In this document: in pieces, positions 17,089 to 26,006 of the stretch
Layout of the letters: each line of letters starts with the position of its first letter
Numbering within the stretch: position 1 is the stretch's first letter
Source of the DNA: Streptomyces albus subsp. albus
GTDB taxonomy: Bacteria; Actinomycetota; Actinomycetes; Streptomycetales; Streptomycetaceae
Assembly: GCF_000719865.1 (NCBI RefSeq)
Contig: NZ_JOID01000013.1
Span: 1-64,000, forward strand
Length of the DNA: 64,000 bases
Direction of reading: 5' to 3'
Notes under the pieces: generated by a model
What the model saw: the letters and a program-made list of their open reading frames with translations, nothing else
Database searches by the model: none
What the model was told of the DNA's origin: nothing
Translations under genes and position numbers: made by a program

Positions 17089-17408
17089 GCGGGGCGGGCT
17101 GAGCGGGACCGCTCCGCCGCGGCCGGTGAAACGGTCCGCCAAGCTCAAGAAATGCTCAGATCAATCATGCGGTTCCAGTGCACCGGCGTGTGTCCGCCGT
17201 GCCATACTGCGTACGCGCTCCGCATCCCCCGTCGGGGCGACGGACCGACGCCGGGCGGCTCCCCCCGTGGCTGCCCGGCGTCGTCATGTCCGAACCGGCC
17301 GCTCCGCTTCCGTTCCGTGGGTCACGCTCGCGTTCCGCGGATCGCCGCTCGCGTTCCGCGGCCACCCCGCCCGGCGGCTTCCCGCACCCCCGCGCCTAGT
17401 CTTGGCCT
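17089..17408 (+). other. Intergenic region with a hairpin and a leaderless promoter
   Basis: No gene is seen. A 12-base stem (17248-17259 with 17270-17281, one G-U pair) lies in the middle. A CATACT -10-like hexamer sits at about 17204-17209, and TAGTCT (17397-17402) is placed 6 bases before the next start codon. Confidence 0.5.
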
Positions 17409-17756
17409 GTGAACGCTCCCCAGGACCCCCCGCTCCTCCCGCGCGCCGAGCGCTCCGGCGACGGCCCTCCCCCGTGCTCCGCCAAGGGCTGCCGGGCCCC
17501 GGCCGTCTGGGTGCTGGCCTGGAACAACCCGAAGCTGCACACGCCGGAGCGGCGCAAGACCTGGCTGGCCTGCGAGGAGCACCGCGAGCATCTGTCGTCG
17601 TTCCTCGGGGTCCGCGGCTTCCTCAAGGACGTGGTGCCGTTCGCCGACTGGGAGAGCGCCCCGGCGGACGGGGAAACGGCAGGGGCCGGGGACGGCGGGG
17701 ACGGCGGAGGCCGTGCGGGCAGGGGGGAAAACGGCCCCTCAGCCGCCGATCGCTGA
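17409..17756 (+). CDS. Small zinc-ribbon-like protein, function unknown
   Basis: A 115-residue cytoplasmic protein. It has a possible metal site made of Cys-x4-Cys (CSAKGC) and a later Cys-x3-His pair (LACEEHREH), followed by a conserved-looking FLGVRGFLKDVVPF segment. The tail of about 35 residues is Gly/Asp-rich. The GTG start is supported by TAGTCT lying 6 bases upstream, so the transcript is probably leaderless. Its end overlaps the convergent moaA by 18 bases. Members of this group are sometimes misnamed acetone carboxylase; nothing here supports that. Confidence 0.7.
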   Translation: MNAPQDPPLLPRAERSGDGPPPCSAKGCRAPAVWVLAWNNPKLHTPERRKTWLACEEHREHLSSFLGVRGFLKDVVPFADWESAPADGETAGAGDGGDGGGRAGRGENGPSAADR

Positions 17757-18728
17757 CATCGGGCGCTGCGGCTGGAGGAACGACGGATCGTCCAGGCCGG
17801 AACCGGCCTTCTTGCCCCACATCGCCGTGCGCCAGAGCCGGGCGATCTCCTCGTCCGGGGCCCCGGAGCGCAGGGCGCCGCGCAGATCGGACTCCTCCCG
17901 CGCGAACAGGCAGGTGCGCACCTGGCCGTCGGCGGTGAGCCGGGTGCGGTCGCAGGCCCGGCAGAAGGGGCGGGTCACGGAGGCGATGACGCCGACGCGG
18001 GCCGGGCCGCCGTCCACCAGCCAGCGTTCGGCGGGCGCGGAGCCGCGCTCGCCCTCGTCCTCGGCGGTGAGGTCGAAGCGGGTGCGGAGGCTCGCCAGGA
18101 TCTCTCCGGCGGTGATCATGCCGTCCCGGGTCCAGCCGTGCTGGGCGTCGAGCGGCATCTGCTCGATGAAGCGCAGTTCGTAGCCCTGTTCGACGGCCCA
18201 GGCGAGCAGGTCGGGTGCCTCGCCGTCGTTGAGGCCCGGCATCAGGACGGCGTTGACCTTGACGGGGTCGAGGCCGGCGGCGCGGGCGGCCTCCAGGCCG
18301 CGCAGGACGTCCCGGTGGCGGTCGCGGCGGGTCATGGTGCGGAAGACCTCGGGGCGCAGGGTGTCGAGGGAGACGTTGACCCGGTCGAGGCCGGCCTCGC
18401 GCAGGGCGCCGGCGGTGCGTTCCAGCCCGATGCCGTTGGTCGTGAGGGACATCCGGGGGCGGGGCTCCAGGGCGGCGCAGCGCTCGACGATCCCGGCCAG
18501 CCCGGGGCGGAGCAGCGGCTCGCCGCCGGTGAAGCGGACCTCTTCGATCCCGAGCGCGGTGACGCCGATGCCGACCAGCCGGACGATCTCGTCGTCCGTG
18601 AGCAGCTCCGGCTTGGCGAGCCACTGGAGGCCCTCTTCGGGCATGCAGTAGGTGCAGCGGAGATTGCACCGGTCGGTGAGGGAGACGCGCAGGTCGGTGG
18701 CGACCCGTCCGAAGGTGTCGATGAGCAT
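17739..18728 (-). CDS. moaA: GTP 3',8-cyclase MoaA
   Basis: A 329-residue radical SAM enzyme that turns GTP into 3',8-cyclo-GTP, the first step of molybdenum cofactor synthesis. The radical SAM cluster ligands are Cys21, Cys25 and Cys28 in CNLRCTYC. The second cluster lies in FCRACDRTRL and VRTCLF. The protein ends with the essential Gly-Gly (AIGG). ATG 18728 follows GGAGGGG and gives the standard N-terminus; the longer open frame is upstream leader. It stands alone, so the other moa genes are elsewhere. Confidence 0.95.
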   Translation of the reverse strand: MLIDTFGRVATDLRVSLTDRCNLRCTYCMPEEGLQWLAKPELLTDDEIVRLVGIGVTALGIEEVRFTGGEPLLRPGLAGIVERCAALEPRPRMSLTTNGIGLERTAGALREAGLDRVNVSLDTLRPEVFRTMTRRDRHRDVLRGLEAARAAGLDPVKVNAVLMPGLNDGEAPDLLAWAVEQGYELRFIEQMPLDAQHGWTRDGMITAGEILASLRTRFDLTAEDEGERGSAPAERWLVDGGPARVGVIASVTRPFCRACDRTRLTADGQVRTCLFAREESDLRGALRSGAPDEEIARLWRTAMWGKKAGSGLDDPSFLQPQRPMSAIGG

Positions 18729-18910
18729 GAAGGCGGCCCCTCCCACGGAATCCTGCGGACGCGGAGGCCGGGCCGAGGCTCCGGGCTCCGTTCCGTGCAG
18801 GGTACGCGACTCCGGTGACAAACGAGCTGTCCACCGGTACCGCGCACCCCGCCACCGTGGTGGGGCCGCCCTCACCCTCGCGGGTGCGGTGCTATGCGAT
18901 CACAGAGCGA

Positions 18911-20548
18911 TCAGTGGGCGTGCGTACCGGTGAGGGAACGCACCTCCAGCTCCGCGTACTTGTCGATGTTCGGCTGCTCCTTGGAGACCAGGGTGCCGAT
19001 CCAGCCGAGCAGGAAGCCCAGCGGGATGGAGACCAGGCCCGGGTTCGCCAGCGGGAACCAGTGGAAGTCGACGTCGGGGAACATCGCGCTGGGCGCACCG
19101 GACACGACCGGCGAGAAGAGCACCAGCAGCACCGAGGACGCCAGACCACCGTAGATCGACCACAGCGCGCCCTGGGTGGTGAAGCGCTTCCAGAAGAGGC
19201 TGTAGAGGATGGTCGGGAGGTTGGCCGAGGCGGCGACCGCGAAGGCGAGCGCGACCAGGAAGGCCACGTTCAGGTCACGGGCGAACACACCGAGGAAGAT
19301 GGCCGCGCCACCGATACCGATGGTCGACAGACGGGCCGCGCGGACCTCCTCCTTCTCGGAGGCGTTGCCCTTGCGGATGACGTTGACGTACAGGTCGTGC
19401 GCGAAGGACGACGAGGACGCCAGGGTCAGGCCGGCGACCACCGCGAGGATGGTGGCGAAGGCGACCGCGGAGATGACGGCCAGCAGGATGGCGCCGCCCG
19501 CGGAGCCCGCGCCGCCACCGACCTCCTGCGCGAGGAGAGGTGCCGCCGTGTTGCCCGCCGCGTTCGACTCTATGATCGTTTCCTGCTTGAGCAGCGCCGC
19601 GGCACCGAAGCCCAGGGCGATGGTCATCAGGTAGAAGCCGCCGATGATGCCGATGGCCCAGTTGACGGACTTCCGCGCGACCTTGGCGGTCGGCACCGTG
19701 TAGAAGCGGATCAGGATGTGCGGCAGACCGGCGGTGCCGAGCACGAGGGCGAGACCGAGCGAGATGAAGTCGATCTTCGTCATCGAGCTGACGCCGTACT
19801 TGAGGCCGGGCTCCAGGAAGGCCGCGCCCTTGCCGCTGTTCTCCGCCGCCGCGCCGAGCAGCGAGGAGATGTTCCAGTTGAACTTGAACATGACCAGCGC
19901 CGTGATCAGGAGCGTACCCGCGATCAGCAGGACGGCCTTGATCATCTGGACCCAGGTGGTGCCCTTCATGCCGCCGATGGCGACATAGAGGATCATCATG
20001 ATGCCGACCAGGATCACGATCGAGATCTTGCCGGCCTCGGAGGTGATGCCGAGGAGCAGCGCCACCAGGGCGCCCGCGCCGGCCATCTGGGCGAGCAGGT
20101 AGAAGATCGAGACCACGATGGTGGAGACACCGGCGGCGGTGCGCACCGGGCGCTGCCGCATCCGGAAGGCCAGCACGTCACCCATGGTGAACCGGCCGGA
20201 GTTGCGGAGCGGCTCGGCGACGAGCAGCAGCGCGATCAGCCAGGCGACGAGGAAGCCGATGGAGTAGAGGAAGCCGTCGTATCCGAAGAGGGCGATGGCG
20301 CCCGCGATGCCCAGGAAGGACGCCGCCGACATGTAGTCGCCGGAGATCGCCAGACCGTTCTGGAAACCGGTGAAGGAGCGGCCGCCGGCGTAGAAGTCGG
20401 TGGCGTCCTTCGTCTGCCGGCCGGCCCAGATGGTGATGCCCAGGGTGGCGAGGACGAAGGCCACGAAGAGGCTGATGATCAGGACGCGGTGCTCACCGGC
20501 GTCACCGGCGGCCAGCACCGTGGCCGTGTCGAGGGAGAGAGTTCTCAT
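18911..20548 (-). CDS. Solute:Na+ symporter, acetate permease ActP/MctC type
   Basis: A 545-residue SSS-family transporter with about 13 membrane spans. It carries the family signatures DFYAGGRSFTGFQNGLAISG and GDYMSAASFLG early, AVAGLTLASSSSFAHDLYVN late, and SANLPTILYSLFW. Together with the DUF485 protein encoded just upstream, it matches actP-yjcH pairs that import acetate, pyruvate or other short monocarboxylates. Its start overlaps the DUF485 stop by 4 bases. The exact substrate cannot be read. It may serve overflow acetate reuptake. Confidence 0.88.
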   Translation of the reverse strand: MRTLSLDTATVLAAGDAGEHRVLIISLFVAFVLATLGITIWAGRQTKDATDFYAGGRSFTGFQNGLAISGDYMSAASFLGIAGAIALFGYDGFLYSIGFLVAWLIALLLVAEPLRNSGRFTMGDVLAFRMRQRPVRTAAGVSTIVVSIFYLLAQMAGAGALVALLLGITSEAGKISIVILVGIMMILYVAIGGMKGTTWVQMIKAVLLIAGTLLITALVMFKFNWNISSLLGAAAENSGKGAAFLEPGLKYGVSSMTKIDFISLGLALVLGTAGLPHILIRFYTVPTAKVARKSVNWAIGIIGGFYLMTIALGFGAAALLKQETIIESNAAGNTAAPLLAQEVGGGAGSAGGAILLAVISAVAFATILAVVAGLTLASSSSFAHDLYVNVIRKGNASEKEEVRAARLSTIGIGGAAIFLGVFARDLNVAFLVALAFAVAASANLPTILYSLFWKRFTTQGALWSIYGGLASSVLLVLFSPVVSGAPSAMFPDVDFHWFPLANPGLVSIPLGFLLGWIGTLVSKEQPNIDKYAELEVRSLTGTHAH

Positions 20549-20910
20549 GCCTGACCCTCCAGACGGGCCTTGATCGCGTCGGCCTTCGGGTCAAGCTTCG
20601 ACTCGGCGTGGCGGGAGTACCACCAGGCGATGAGGAAGGTGCTCACGAACTGCGCCACGCCGAGGACGAAGGCGACGTTGATGTTCCCGACGAGCTTGGT
20701 GCCCATGAAGCCGCCCGCGTAAATGGACAGCAGGACGTACAGCAGATACCAGGTGACGAAGGCAATGGTCAGCGGGAACGCGAAGGAGCGGTGTGCGTGG
20801 CGCAGGTCGGCGAACTCTGCGCTCTCCTGTGCTTCCCGGTACGCCACGGCGCCGAGCGCCGCTCTCTGCGTGTAGTCGTTCCCCTGGGGCGGGGGCGATG
20901 CGGTGTCCAC
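20545..20910 (-). CDS. DUF485 small membrane protein, symporter partner
   Basis: A 121-residue DUF485 (YjcH-like) protein with two spans, at about 48-68 and 80-102, and the family segment YREAQESAEFADLRHAHRSFAFP. Such proteins almost always precede an ActP-type symporter gene and are presumed accessory subunits. It is the first gene of the two-gene operon, coupled by an ATGA overlap. An AT-richer promoter region lies upstream (TAACAT on the minus strand near 20980). Confidence 0.85.
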   Translation of the reverse strand: MDTASPPPQGNDYTQRAALGAVAYREAQESAEFADLRHAHRSFAFPLTIAFVTWYLLYVLLSIYAGGFMGTKLVGNINVAFVLGVAQFVSTFLIAWWYSRHAESKLDPKADAIKARLEGQA

Positions 20911-21505
20911 GGGCTCTCCAGTGGGTGTAGCTGAGACGGAACGTTGGCACTGAGTGACAGATCACTTCGGCGCCGGACTCGGCATGTTAGGCGCGTTCTC
21001 AGCCATTCGAACAGAGGGTTGTCATTTCAATTTCGCATGATCTGCCGACGGGCGCTCCGACCAGCGGTGGATCACCTCATCGTTACCCGGCGAACACGCT
21101 GATCAGGGCCGTTTGCCCCTCTTGCGGCCGACGGCCGTACGGCGGCGCGGGGCCGCTTCGCCCTCCGGTTCCGGTCATTCTTCTGGCACGCGGGGTCACC
21201 AGCGCGAACGCGTCCGGCGGCTTCCGGGCGGGCTCGGCGGGGTGAAACCGAACACCGAGGGTTACCGCGCGTATACGGTGGTGAGGGGCGCGGGGCGGCG
21301 CCCGGCCGCGGTCCGGGGCCGGGGGCCCGGCGGCGGACCGGACGGGCAGCTCGCGTGGTCCGTGCGGCCCCATCGGCAGCGAAAGCCCCGACTTTCCGCC
21401 GGATTCAATTGATCAGATCGGTTGTTCGGCGCTAGCTTCCGCTGTCATGCACCCGTCCACGCGCGACCCGCGTGCGGACGGACTCACGGATGATGTGGAG
21501 AACCC
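20911..21505. other. Divergent intergenic region, symporter operon / subtilase
   Basis: A 595-base gap. Two frames of about 100 residues are open here but are Arg/Gly/Pro-rich and look like GC shadows. The plus-strand promoter for the subtilase is convincing: TTGATC (21409-21414), an 18-base spacer, and TAGCTT (21433-21438). An imperfect repeat, CAATTGATC-A-GATCGGTTG (21407-21425), lies over its -35 box. Confidence 0.55.
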
Positions 21506-23035
21506 ATGGTTCATCTCCGCTCCAGACGCTCGCGCGCTCTGGCCCTGCCCCTCGGGCTCGCGCTGGCGGCGTCTGTCGGAATCCTGCCCGGTGCCGCCTC
21601 GGCCTCGCCGCACCAGGCGCCGCCGGAGACGGCGGCCGCGGAGGGCCCGCTGCTCTCGTACGTGGTGAACACCGCCCCCGGCCGGCGCGCGGTCGCCCGG
21701 GTGGAGCGGGCCGTCACCCGGGCCGGCGGCACGGTCGTCACCAGCCACGACCGGATCGGTGTGATCGTCGCCCACGCGGCGGACCCGGAGTTCGGCGCGG
21801 CCCTGCGCGCCGTCGACGGCGTCCACTCGGCCGGTGCCACCCGCACCGCGCCGCTGAAGTCCGCCGCCACGACCGAGGTCGGCCGGCCCGAGAAGGTCGG
21901 CGAGCCCGCGGCCGCGCTGCGCCGCGCGGCCGCCGCCGAGGGCGAGGAACCGCTGGAGTCCCTGCAGTGGGACCTCCCCGCCATCAAGGCGGACCGCGCG
22001 GCCGAGGTCAACCCGGGCAGCCGCGAGGTGACCGTCGCGGTCATCGACACCGGTGTGGACGACACCCACCCGGATCTGGCGCCCAACTTCTCCCGCGGCC
22101 AGTCGGCGAACTGCGTCGGGGGCGTCCCGGACACCCGCCCCGGCGCCTGGCGCCCGTACACCGCCGACGACTACCACGGCACGCACGTCGCCGGCTCCAT
22201 CGCCGCCGCCCGCAACGGTGTTGGCGTCGCCGGGGTGGCGCCGAACGTGCGGGTCTCCTCGATCAAGGTGAGCGAGCCCGACACCAGCCTGTTCTTCGCC
22301 GAGGCGGTGGTCTGCGCGTTCGTCTTCGCCGCCGACCGCGGGGTCGAGGTCACCAACAACAGCTATTACGTGGACCCGTGGCTGTTCAACTGCGCCGACC
22401 AGCCGGACCAGAAGGCCATCCGCGAGGCGGTCGGCCGTGCGGCGGCCTACGCCCAGCGCAAGGGCGCGGTGAACGTCGCCTCGGCGGGCAATTCGAACAT
22501 GGACCTCGCCGCGGACTCCCTCACCGACGACTCCAGCCCGAACGACAGCACCCCGGCCGAGCGGGAGATCGACCCGGGTGAGTGCTGGGACGTCCCCGCC
22601 CAGCTGCCCGGTGTCGTCACCGTCGCCGCGACGGGCGTGCGCTCCCTCAAGTCGTACTACTCCAACTACGGCCTCGGGCAGATCGACGTCGCGGCACCGG
22701 GCGGCGACAAGTACCAGGTGCCCGGGCTGCCCGCGAAGGACGGCCGGATCCTCTCCACCATGCCGGAGGGCGACTGGGCCTATCTCCAGGGGACGTCGAT
22801 GGCCGGCCCGCACGTCGCCGGGGTCGCCGCGCTGGCGATGAGCGCGCGACCGGACGCGAGCCCCCAGGAGGTGCAGTGGCTGCTCAAGGCCGGTGCCGAC
22901 AACCCGGGTTGCCCGTCGGAGCCGTACGATCCCGACGGTGACGGCAAGATCAACGCCGAGTGCGAGGGCACCGAGCACGTCAACAGTTTCTACGGCTTCG
23001 GCATCGTCGACGCCCTGGACGCGGTAAAGAAGTGA
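21506..23035 (+). CDS. Secreted S8 family serine peptidase (subtilase) 1
   Basis: A 509-residue secreted subtilisin-like protease. The signal peptide ends near residue 34 (ASAS). An I9-type propeptide follows (about 50-115). The catalytic domain has Asp181 in VAVIDTGVDDTHPD, His224 in YHGTHVAGS, oxyanion Asn329 in ASAGNSN, and Ser431 in GTSMAGPHVAG. Near the C-terminus a DPDGDGKINAEC loop resembles a calcium-binding EF-hand or dockerin turn. Even numbers of Cys suggest disulfides. A promoter is visible at 21409-21438. A close paralogue follows 127 bases downstream, so this is a tandem duplication. Confidence 0.92.
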   Translation: MVHLRSRRSRALALPLGLALAASVGILPGAASASPHQAPPETAAAEGPLLSYVVNTAPGRRAVARVERAVTRAGGTVVTSHDRIGVIVAHAADPEFGAALRAVDGVHSAGATRTAPLKSAATTEVGRPEKVGEPAAALRRAAAAEGEEPLESLQWDLPAIKADRAAEVNPGSREVTVAVIDTGVDDTHPDLAPNFSRGQSANCVGGVPDTRPGAWRPYTADDYHGTHVAGSIAAARNGVGVAGVAPNVRVSSIKVSEPDTSLFFAEAVVCAFVFAADRGVEVTNNSYYVDPWLFNCADQPDQKAIREAVGRAAAYAQRKGAVNVASAGNSNMDLAADSLTDDSSPNDSTPAEREIDPGECWDVPAQLPGVVTVAATGVRSLKSYYSNYGLGQIDVAAPGGDKYQVPGLPAKDGRILSTMPEGDWAYLQGTSMAGPHVAGVAALAMSARPDASPQEVQWLLKAGADNPGCPSEPYDPDGDGKINAECEGTEHVNSFYGFGIVDALDAVKK

Positions 23036-23162
23036 TGCGGCGCACCGGTTGCCCTCCCCGCACCCGACGCACCGTCAGCATGACCGGCACGGGCGGCACC
23101 AGCAGCCCGTCGGCGCCGGCGGTCCCGACCGCCTTGAACCTTTCCGACGAAGTGGAGACCTC

Positions 23163-24704
23163 ATGACCATGACGCCGCTATCCGCACGGTCGCGCCGTGC
23201 CGTGGCCATACCGGCGGGCATGGCCCTGGCCGCCGCACTCGCCGTGCTGCCCGGGTCGGCCAGCGCCGCCCCGGCCGACGGTGCGGAGACCACCGCGCGG
23301 ACCGCCGCCGAGGGCGAGTCCCTCAGCTACGTCGTCAACGTCCGCCCGGGGAAGGGCGCGACCGCGAAGGCCGGCAAGGCGATCGCCCGGGCGGGCGGCA
23401 AGATCGTCCAGGCGTACGACAAGATCGGCGTGATCGTCGTGCACTCCTCGGACCCCGCCTTCGCGGAGAAGATCCGCGGCGTGAAGGGCGTCCAGTCGGC
23501 CGGTGCCACCCGCACCGCGCCGCTGCCCTCGGCCGCCACCACCGACGTGGGCGCCCCGCAGGAGCTGACGCCGAGCCAGATGAAGGCCGCGGAGGCCAAG
23601 GCCGAGGAGGACGAGGATCCGCTGCAGCCCCTGCAGTGGGACCTGCCCGCCATCAAGGCGGACCGGGCCCACGAGGTCTCCCTCGGCAGCGACAAGGTCA
23701 CCGTCGCGGTGATCGACACCGGCGTGGACGACACCCACCCGGACCTGGCGCCCAACTTCGACCGCGAGGCCTCCGTCAACTGCGTGGCCGGCAAGCCCGA
23801 CACCAGCGACGGCGCCTGGCGCCCGACCGAGGGCGAGAGCCCGCACGGGACGCACGTCGCCGGGGAGATCGCCGCCGCGAAGAACGGCGTCGGCGTGACC
23901 GGTGTCGCCCCCGGCGTCAAGGTCTCCGGCATCAAGGTGTCGACCGTGGACGGCTGGTTCTACACGGAGGCCGTGGTCTGCGGCTTCATGTGGGCGGCCG
24001 AACACGGCGTCGAGGTGACCAACAACAGCTACTACGTCGACCCGTGGATGTTCAACTGCACGGACGACCCGGACCAGAAGGCGCTGGTGGAGGCCCTCAC
24101 CCGGGCCACCCGCTACGCGGAGCGCAAGGGCGCGGTCAACGTCGCCGCGGCCGGCAACTCCAACTTCGACCTGGCGTCCGACTCCATCATCGACAATTCC
24201 AGCCCGAACGACTCCACCCCGGTGGAGCGCGACGTCGACCCGAGCGTGTGCCCGGACATCCCGACCCAGCTCCCCGGCGTGGTCACCGTCTCCTCGACCG
24301 GGGCCAAGGGCCTCAAGTCCTCGTTCTCCAACTACGGAAAGGGAGTCATCGACATCGCGGCCCCGGGCGGTGACAGCACCGCCTACCAGCCGCCGGAGGC
24401 CCCGGCGACCAGCGGGCTGATCCTCGGCCCGCTGCCGGGCGGCCGCTACGGCTACATGGCCGGCACCTCCATGGCCTCCCCGCACGCCGCGGGTGTCGCC
24501 GCACTGATCAAGAGCACGCACCCGTGGGCGCCGCCGGCGGTGGTCAAGGCCCTGCTCAAGGCCCAGGCGGACCGGAAGTCCTGCACCGACCCGTACGACA
24601 TCAACGGCGACGGCGAGGCCGACGCGGTCTGCGAGGGCGGCCGGTACGGCAACGGCTTCTACGGAGCCGGGCTCACCGACGCGCTGGACGCGGTGAAGCG
24701 CTGA
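23163..24704 (+). CDS. Secreted S8 family serine peptidase (subtilase) 2
   Basis: A 513-residue paralogue of the preceding protease with the same layout. The signal peptide ends near ASAAPA (about 36), followed by an I9-like propeptide. The triad is Asp185 (VIDTGVDD), His228 (PHGTHVAGE) and Ser436 (GTSMASPHAAG). A matching DINGDGEADAVC loop lies near the C-terminus. Long stretches are identical to copy 1, including TNNSYYVDPW and LQWDLPAIKADRA. Signal, linker and propeptide diverge, which suggests an old duplication with distinct substrates. ATG 23163 follows GTGGAGACCTC; Met3 is an alternative start. A strong terminator follows. Confidence 0.92.
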   Translation: MTMTPLSARSRRAVAIPAGMALAAALAVLPGSASAAPADGAETTARTAAEGESLSYVVNVRPGKGATAKAGKAIARAGGKIVQAYDKIGVIVVHSSDPAFAEKIRGVKGVQSAGATRTAPLPSAATTDVGAPQELTPSQMKAAEAKAEEDEDPLQPLQWDLPAIKADRAHEVSLGSDKVTVAVIDTGVDDTHPDLAPNFDREASVNCVAGKPDTSDGAWRPTEGESPHGTHVAGEIAAAKNGVGVTGVAPGVKVSGIKVSTVDGWFYTEAVVCGFMWAAEHGVEVTNNSYYVDPWMFNCTDDPDQKALVEALTRATRYAERKGAVNVAAAGNSNFDLASDSIIDNSSPNDSTPVERDVDPSVCPDIPTQLPGVVTVSSTGAKGLKSSFSNYGKGVIDIAAPGGDSTAYQPPEAPATSGLILGPLPGGRYGYMAGTSMASPHAAGVAALIKSTHPWAPPAVVKALLKAQADRKSCTDPYDINGDGEADAVCEGGRYGNGFYGAGLTDALDAVKR

Positions 24705-24726
24705 CCCCCTGAGGGGAGTTGAGCGA

Positions 24727-24762
24727 CGGAGGGCCGGGCGGTGATGACCGCCCGGCCCTCCG
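24727..24762. terminator. Bidirectional terminator hairpin
   Basis: A perfect 16-base stem (24727-24742 with 24747-24762) around a GATG loop, placed between the convergent subtilase and sterol-desaturase-like genes. Perfect pairing on both strands lets it serve both. Confidence 0.88.
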
Positions 24763-24789
24763 GCCGTTCCCTCCCGCGCAGCTCCGCGG

Positions 24790-25680
24790 CTATTCGGCCG
24801 GCACGGCGCCCGGCGCGGCAGCCGCGGGCCCCGGGGCGGAGACGGCCACGGGCGCCGGCTGCCAGCCGGGCCCGCGCAGCACCCGGCCGGCGCGTTCGCG
24901 CCAGCTCCGGGCCGCGCGGAGGTCCCGGGCGATGGCCGCGTACTCGTGGGTGGCGACCCGCAGCGGGTTGTAAGTGCTGATGTTCTTGGTCAGCCCGTAG
25001 ACGGGCCTCTCCACCTCGGCCGCGAAGGAGCCGAACAGCCGGTCCCAGACGATGAGGATGCCCCCGAAGTTCCGGTCCAGATAGCTGCCCTGCGAGGCGT
25101 GGTGCACCCGGTGGTGCGAGGGGGTGTTGAGGACGAACTCCAGCGGCCGGGGCAGCTTGCCGATCCGCTCGGTGTGGATCCAGAACTGGTAGACGAGGCT
25201 GACGGAGGAGAGGAAGGCCAGCACGGCCGGGTGCACACCGCAGGCGATCATCGGCAGGTAGAACGGCCACGAGGTGAGGCTCGTCCAGGGCTGGCGCAGC
25301 GCCGTGGAGAGGTTGAACTTCTGGCTGGAGTGGTGCACCACATGGCAGGCCCACAGGATCCGGATCACGTGGTGGCCGCGGTGGGACCAGTAGTAGAAGA
25401 AGTCCTGGACGACCACCAGGAGCAGCACCGTCCACCACACGGTGGGCACCCGCAGCGGCGTCAGCTCGTAGACGGCGGTGTAGATCGCGACAATCGGGAT
25501 CTTCCACAGCAGATCGAACACCAGGCTGCCGAGGCCCATACCGATGCTGGTGGCGGCGTCCTTGGTCTCGTAGCCGGCGGCGTCCTCGTCGGGGTGCAGC
25601 CGGTAGCTCACCGCCTCGACGACGGTGAGCAGCACGAAGGCGGGTATCGACCACAGCACGACGTCGGGAAGGTTTGGCAT
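24790..25680 (-). CDS. Sterol desaturase / fatty acid hydroxylase family protein
   Basis: A 296-residue membrane protein of the di-iron fatty acid hydroxylase superfamily. The His clusters HRGHH, HVVHHSSQ and HHRVHH, in that order, would ligand the diiron centre. Four or more hydrophobic spans flank them. It should hydroxylate or desaturate a lipid at the membrane; the substrate is unknown. ATG 25680 lies 6 bases after TATCGT (25687-25692 on this strand) with no ribosome binding site, so the mRNA is probably leaderless. The last 25 residues are low-complexity Ala/Pro. Confidence 0.88.
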   Translation of the reverse strand: MPNLPDVVLWSIPAFVLLTVVEAVSYRLHPDEDAAGYETKDAATSIGMGLGSLVFDLLWKIPIVAIYTAVYELTPLRVPTVWWTVLLLVVVQDFFYYWSHRGHHVIRILWACHVVHHSSQKFNLSTALRQPWTSLTSWPFYLPMIACGVHPAVLAFLSSVSLVYQFWIHTERIGKLPRPLEFVLNTPSHHRVHHASQGSYLDRNFGGILIVWDRLFGSFAAEVERPVYGLTKNISTYNPLRVATHEYAAIARDLRAARSWRERAGRVLRGPGWQPAPVAVSAPGPAAAAPGAVPAE

Positions 25681-26006
25681 GCACGCACGATAGGACTCGC
25701 CGCGCCGCGCCGCCAGGGGTAGTTACCGAGCAGTATTCCCGGCTGTCCCGGATCCCTTCCCCGGGCCCCTTCCCGGCCGGGCGGCCGGACGCCGGGAGGC
25801 GGGGGCCGGATCCCCGCCGGCCGGCCCGACGGCCCGGCGCGGTCCGACGCCGCGTCAGCGACGGGCCGGCCGCCGCGAACGTCCCCTCCCCGGCAGCCGG
25901 TTGACGTGAGCCGAGGGCCCGGACCCGTCCGGACGACCGGTGCCGGTCCGGCCGCGGGCGCGGGGCGCGCGGGCGATGTCGGCGGTGCCCCGTATTCTCA
26001 GTGACC
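25681..26006. other. Divergent intergenic region with two start-proximal -10 hexamers
   Basis: No gene is seen. At one edge is TATCGT (minus strand, 25687-25692) for the hydroxylase gene. At the other is TATTCT (25993-25998) for the exonuclease gene. The middle is extremely GC-rich without recognisable structure. Confidence 0.5.

Noticed and set aside
17204..17281. Possible riboswitch-like leader with a 12-base hairpin
   Set aside because: No conserved riboswitch core could be matched, and the downstream gene appears leaderless, so the hairpin is more simply a terminator.
21083..21412. Two opposing frames of about 100 residues in the gap before the subtilase
   Set aside because: Pro/Arg/Gly-rich, mutual shadows, no ribosome binding site or motif.
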